Assembly (NCBI RefSeq): GCF_014842975.1 | Contig: NZ_JACYXK010000028.1 | Span: 1 to 64,000 of the forward strand | Source: Rhodanobacter sp. DHB23 | GTDB lineage: Bacteria; Pseudomonadota; Gammaproteobacteria; Xanthomonadales; Rhodanobacteraceae | DNA length: 64,000 nucleotides | Reading direction: 5' to 3' | Part shown: positions 61,862 to 64,000 of the stretch, one piece after another | How positions within the stretch are numbered: the stretch's first letter is position 1 | Layout: the number at the start of each line of letters is the position of its first letter | Made by a program: the position numbers and the translations under genes | The notes under the pieces: generated by a model | Database searches by the model: none | The model's input: only the letters and a program-made list of their open reading frames with translations | Told to the model about the DNA's origin: nothing

Positions 61862-63211
61862 ATGTCCCGATCCAACTCCCGTTCCCGCGCGCCCGCCGCG
61901 GAGCTTGAAGCCGACGTCACCGACCTTGCCCACGACGGGCGCGGCGTGGCCCGCATCGACGGCAAGGCCGTGTTCGTCGCCGGTGCGCTCGAAGGCGAAC
62001 GGGTGCGGCTGCGCATCCGCAAGCGCCATCGCCATTTCGACGAGGCCGAGGTGGTCGAGGTCCTCGCGGCCTCGCCGCAACGCGTCGAACCGAAGTGCGC
62101 GCATTTCGGCGTGTGCGGCGGCTGCTCGCTGCAGCATCTGGACGCGGCCGCGCAGATCGCCGCCAAGCAGCGCGTGCTGGCCGACAACTTCGCGCGCATC
62201 GGCAAGGTGGAGCCGGCCAGCTGGCTGCCGCCGCTGGTGGACGAGCCGTGGGGCTACCGTCGCAAGGGGCGCCTCTCGGTGCGCGCGGTGGCGAAGAAGG
62301 GCCGCGTGCTGGTGGGTTTCCGCGAGGAAGCCAACCCGCGCTACGTGGCCGACATCCTCCACTGCGACGTGGTGCATCCCGCGCTGGGCACGAAGATCGG
62401 GCTGATCGGCGAACTGGTCGGTTCGCTGGACGCCGCCGCCGGCATCGCGCAGATCGAGTTCGCCGCCGGCGACGACACCGTGGCGCTGGTGTTCCGCCAT
62501 CTGCAACCGCTGAGCGAAGGCGACCGCGCGGCGCTGGTCGCGTTCGGCCAGCAGCACGGCTTCGCGATCTACCTGCAGCCGGGCGGCTTGAGCAGCGTGC
62601 ATCCGTTGTGGCCGGAGGCGCCGCGGCTGGCGTTCAAGCTGTCGCCGGGCGGCGGCGCGGAGGACGTGGAACTGGAGTTCCAGCCGCTGGATTTCGTGCA
62701 GGTCAACGCGGGGATGAACCAGCGCATGATGGCGCGCGCGATGGAATTGCTGGATCCGCAGGCCGGCGACCGCGTGCTCGACCTGTTCTGCGGGCTGGGC
62801 AACTTCACCCTGCCGATCGCGCGCCGCGTGGCCGAGGTGGCGGGCGTGGAAGGTGAGCACGGGTTGGTGGCGCGCGCCGGCGACAACGCCGCGCGCAACG
62901 GCATCGCCAACGCGCGCTTCCACGTCGCCAACCTGTTCGAGGACCAGCGCGGCACCGAGTGGGCGCGCCAGCCCTGGGACAAGCTGCTGCTCGATCCGCC
63001 GCGCGCCGGTGCCGACCAGGTGCTGGCCTACCTGCCGCACCAGGCCACGAATCGCATCGTCTACGTCTCCTGCCACCCCGCCTCGCTGGCGCGCGATGCC
63101 GGCATCCTGGTCAACCAGCACGGATTCAGGCTGAGCGCGGCGGGCGTGATGGACATGTTTCCGCACACGGCTCACGTGGAATCCATTGCTTTGTTTGAGC
63201 GGTCTTCCTGA
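61862..63211 (+). CDS. rlmD: 23S rRNA (uracil1939-C5)-methyltransferase RlmD
   Basis: RlmD methylates U1939 in 23S rRNA and carries a 4Fe-4S cluster. The 449-aa product has a TRAM domain (about 11-70), cluster cysteines Cys79, Cys85, Cys88 and a fourth in ILHCDVVHP, SAM motif VLDLFCGLGNFTLP and the catalytic motif YVSCHPASLARD with nucleophile Cys404. The stop TGA lies at the start of repeat R1. Confidence 0.95.
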   Translation: MSRSNSRSRAPAAELEADVTDLAHDGRGVARIDGKAVFVAGALEGERVRLRIRKRHRHFDEAEVVEVLAASPQRVEPKCAHFGVCGGCSLQHLDAAAQIAAKQRVLADNFARIGKVEPASWLPPLVDEPWGYRRKGRLSVRAVAKKGRVLVGFREEANPRYVADILHCDVVHPALGTKIGLIGELVGSLDAAAGIAQIEFAAGDDTVALVFRHLQPLSEGDRAALVAFGQQHGFAIYLQPGGLSSVHPLWPEAPRLAFKLSPGGGAEDVELEFQPLDFVQVNAGMNQRMMARAMELLDPQAGDRVLDLFCGLGNFTLPIARRVAEVAGVEGEHGLVARAGDNAARNGIANARFHVANLFEDQRGTEWARQPWDKLLLDPPRAGADQVLAYLPHQATNRIVYVSCHPASLARDAGILVNQHGFRLSAAGVMDMFPHTAHVESIALFERSS

Positions 63212-63307
63212 CCGCGAAGATCAAACGGGCGGCCATCCATGGAGTAACTGGTGCATCCGTCCATGGGATGCGAAAGTCAAACGGGCGGCCATCCATGGCC
63301 GCACTCT
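63200..63307 (-). repeat. Dual-hairpin repeat R1, copies 7 and 8 in tandem
   Basis: Two copies in inverted orientation: CCTGACCGCGAAGATCAAAC then GGGCGGCCATCCATGG; and a second part ATGCGAAAGTCAAACGGGC with GGCGGCCATCCATGGCCGC. The first copy contains the TGA stop of rlmD. The second keeps a perfect CGGCCAT/ATGGCCG hairpin but its other hairpin is degraded. Confidence 0.85.
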
Positions 63308-63361
63308 TCAACAAAACCACGCTTTATCAGGTGGGCTCCGCACGGCATGAAAAGCTGACCC

Positions 63362-63886
63362 ATGGGCATCGAGATCGAACGCAAGTTCCTCCTGCGCGAC
63401 GACAGTTGGCGCGCGCAGGTCGAGCACGGCGAACACATCGCGCAGGGCTATCTGGTCGGTGCGCCCGCACTCGCGGCCGGGCATGCGCGGGCGTCGGTGC
63501 GCGTGCGTCGCGCGGGGGGCGAGGCGTGGCTCAACATCAAGGCCGCGCGGCTGGGCATCGAGCGTGCGGAATACGACTATGCGATTCCGCCGGACGATGC
63601 CGATGCGCTGCTCGCCACGCTCTGCGACGGCGTGCTCAGCAAGCGGCGCCACCATGTCACGGTCGCAGGCACGCTGTTCGAGATCGACGAGTTCCTGGGC
63701 GACAATGCCGGCCTCGTGGTGGCCGAGGTGGAACTGCCGCGGGCGGACGCGCCGTTCCCGCGGCCGCCATGGCTGGGCCGCGAGGTGAGCGCGCTGGCGC
63801 GCTACTACAACGTCAACCTGATCGCGCATCCGTATGCCGGCTGGACGCAGGCCGAACGCGACGCCAACGATGGAGTGAACACCTGA
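63362..63886 (+). CDS. CYTH-domain protein (triphosphate tunnel metalloenzyme)
   Basis: The 174-aa product is one CYTH domain: N-terminal EIERKFLL motif (EXEXK), a middle SVRVRRAGGEAWLNIKAA and a C-terminal FEIDEFLGDNAGLVVAEVEL. CYTH/TTM enzymes hydrolyse inorganic triphosphate or make cyclic nucleotides; the substrate is unknown here. The nagZ ATG overlaps its stop by one base (TGATG). Confidence 0.9.
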   Translation: MGIEIERKFLLRDDSWRAQVEHGEHIAQGYLVGAPALAAGHARASVRVRRAGGEAWLNIKAARLGIERAEYDYAIPPDDADALLATLCDGVLSKRRHHVTVAGTLFEIDEFLGDNAGLVVAEVELPRADAPFPRPPWLGREVSALARYYNVNLIAHPYAGWTQAERDANDGVNT

Positions 63887-64000
63887 TGCTGCTGATCGGC
63901 CTGGCCGGACTCGAAGTCGCCGAGCGCGAACGCGCCTGGCTTGCCGCCCCCGGCGTGGCGGGCGTGATCCTGTTCGCGCGCAACTACGCTGACCGCACGC
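63886..64000 (+). CDS. nagZ: Beta-N-acetylhexosaminidase NagZ (partial at window edge)
   Basis: The first 38 codons read MLLIGLAGLEVAERERAWLA followed by PGVAGVILFARNYADRT, the N-terminus of NagZ, a family-3 glycosidase that recycles peptidoglycan anhydromuropeptides. The frame leaves the window at 64000. Its start overlaps the CYTH gene's stop. Confidence 0.85.
   Translation, partial: MLLIGLAGLEVAERERAWLAAPGVAGVILFARNYADRT

Noticed and set aside
59789-63175. A 1128-codon minus-strand open frame opposite the AsmA-like and rlmD genes
   Set aside because: Same shadow effect; no domain or signal is seen and it crosses two clear plus-strand genes.

Overview
The window is GC-rich chromosomal DNA from a gammaproteobacterium. 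Gene order and protein type (eno-ftsB-ispD-ispF-truD-surE-pcm-yqaA-nlpD; tig-clpP-clpX-lon-hupB-ppiD; rpoE-rseA-mucD-lepA-lepB-DUF4845-rnc-era-recO) point to the Xanthomonadales/Lysobacterales, most likely Rhodanobacteraceae (Rhodanobacter/Dyella/Frateuria-like). The genus is an inference and was not tested by any search.

Layout. 1-111 is the tail of an IS110-family transposase, 67 bp before eno. 179-8114 is a housekeeping run on the plus strand (enolase, FtsB, the MEP isoprenoid enzymes IspD and IspF, TruD, then SurE, Pcm, a YqaA-type membrane protein and an NlpD-like LysM/M23 lipoprotein); an Smr protein lies on the minus strand inside it. 8173-11530 holds YhbY and a DUF498 protein divergent from rlmE-ftsH. 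11797-12677 has six tRNAs (Arg, Pro, Arg, His, Lys, Leu) leading into tig-clpP-clpX-lon-hupB, two more tRNAs (Val, Asp) and ppiD. 21911-26711 carries mltD-gloB, a methyltransferase, rnhA, dnaQ and a PP2C phosphatase.

26.9-30.4 kb is a decayed zone: a frameshifted zinc-ribbon membrane protein cut off by an IS4-type transposase remnant, small intact genes (a methyltransferase, a CxxC cluster protein, a 73-aa protein), a fatty-acid-desaturase fragment and a probable phage capsid C-terminus. 30.37-35.21 kb looks like a roughly 4.8-kb island inserted at the 3' end of a tRNA-Ser(CGA). It holds an XRE regulator, a LuxR-type regulator divergent from two lipoproteins and a small unknown protein, and a RadC/JAB protein. 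No integrase is visible, and the region looks less GC-rich than its surroundings.

35.4-47.1 kb returns to core genes: ppsA divergent from its regulator ppsR, a DUF1249 protein, a minus-strand Ala-Glu-Asp tRNA cluster, a CPA2 antiporter without an RCK domain, an FKBP isomerase, ugd, slyX, a DUF2058 protein and a bifunctional beta-oxidation enzyme. 47.3-50.0 kb encodes an unknown protein and a GGDEF/EAL regulator. 50.1-63.2 kb is an envelope-stress and translation block: sigma-E with a near-perfect sigma-E promoter, RseA, MucD, LepA, LepB, DUF4845, RNase III, Era, RecO, a receiver-Hpt protein, a large exported AsmA/YdbH-like protein and RlmD. The window ends with a CYTH protein and the first 115 bp of nagZ.

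Four families of intergenic palindromic repeats recur at gene ends, and several supply the stop codon of the adjacent gene. No CRISPR array, rRNA operon or intact mobile element is visible. Several very long minus-strand open frames are GC-skew shadows of plus-strand genes and were left out.
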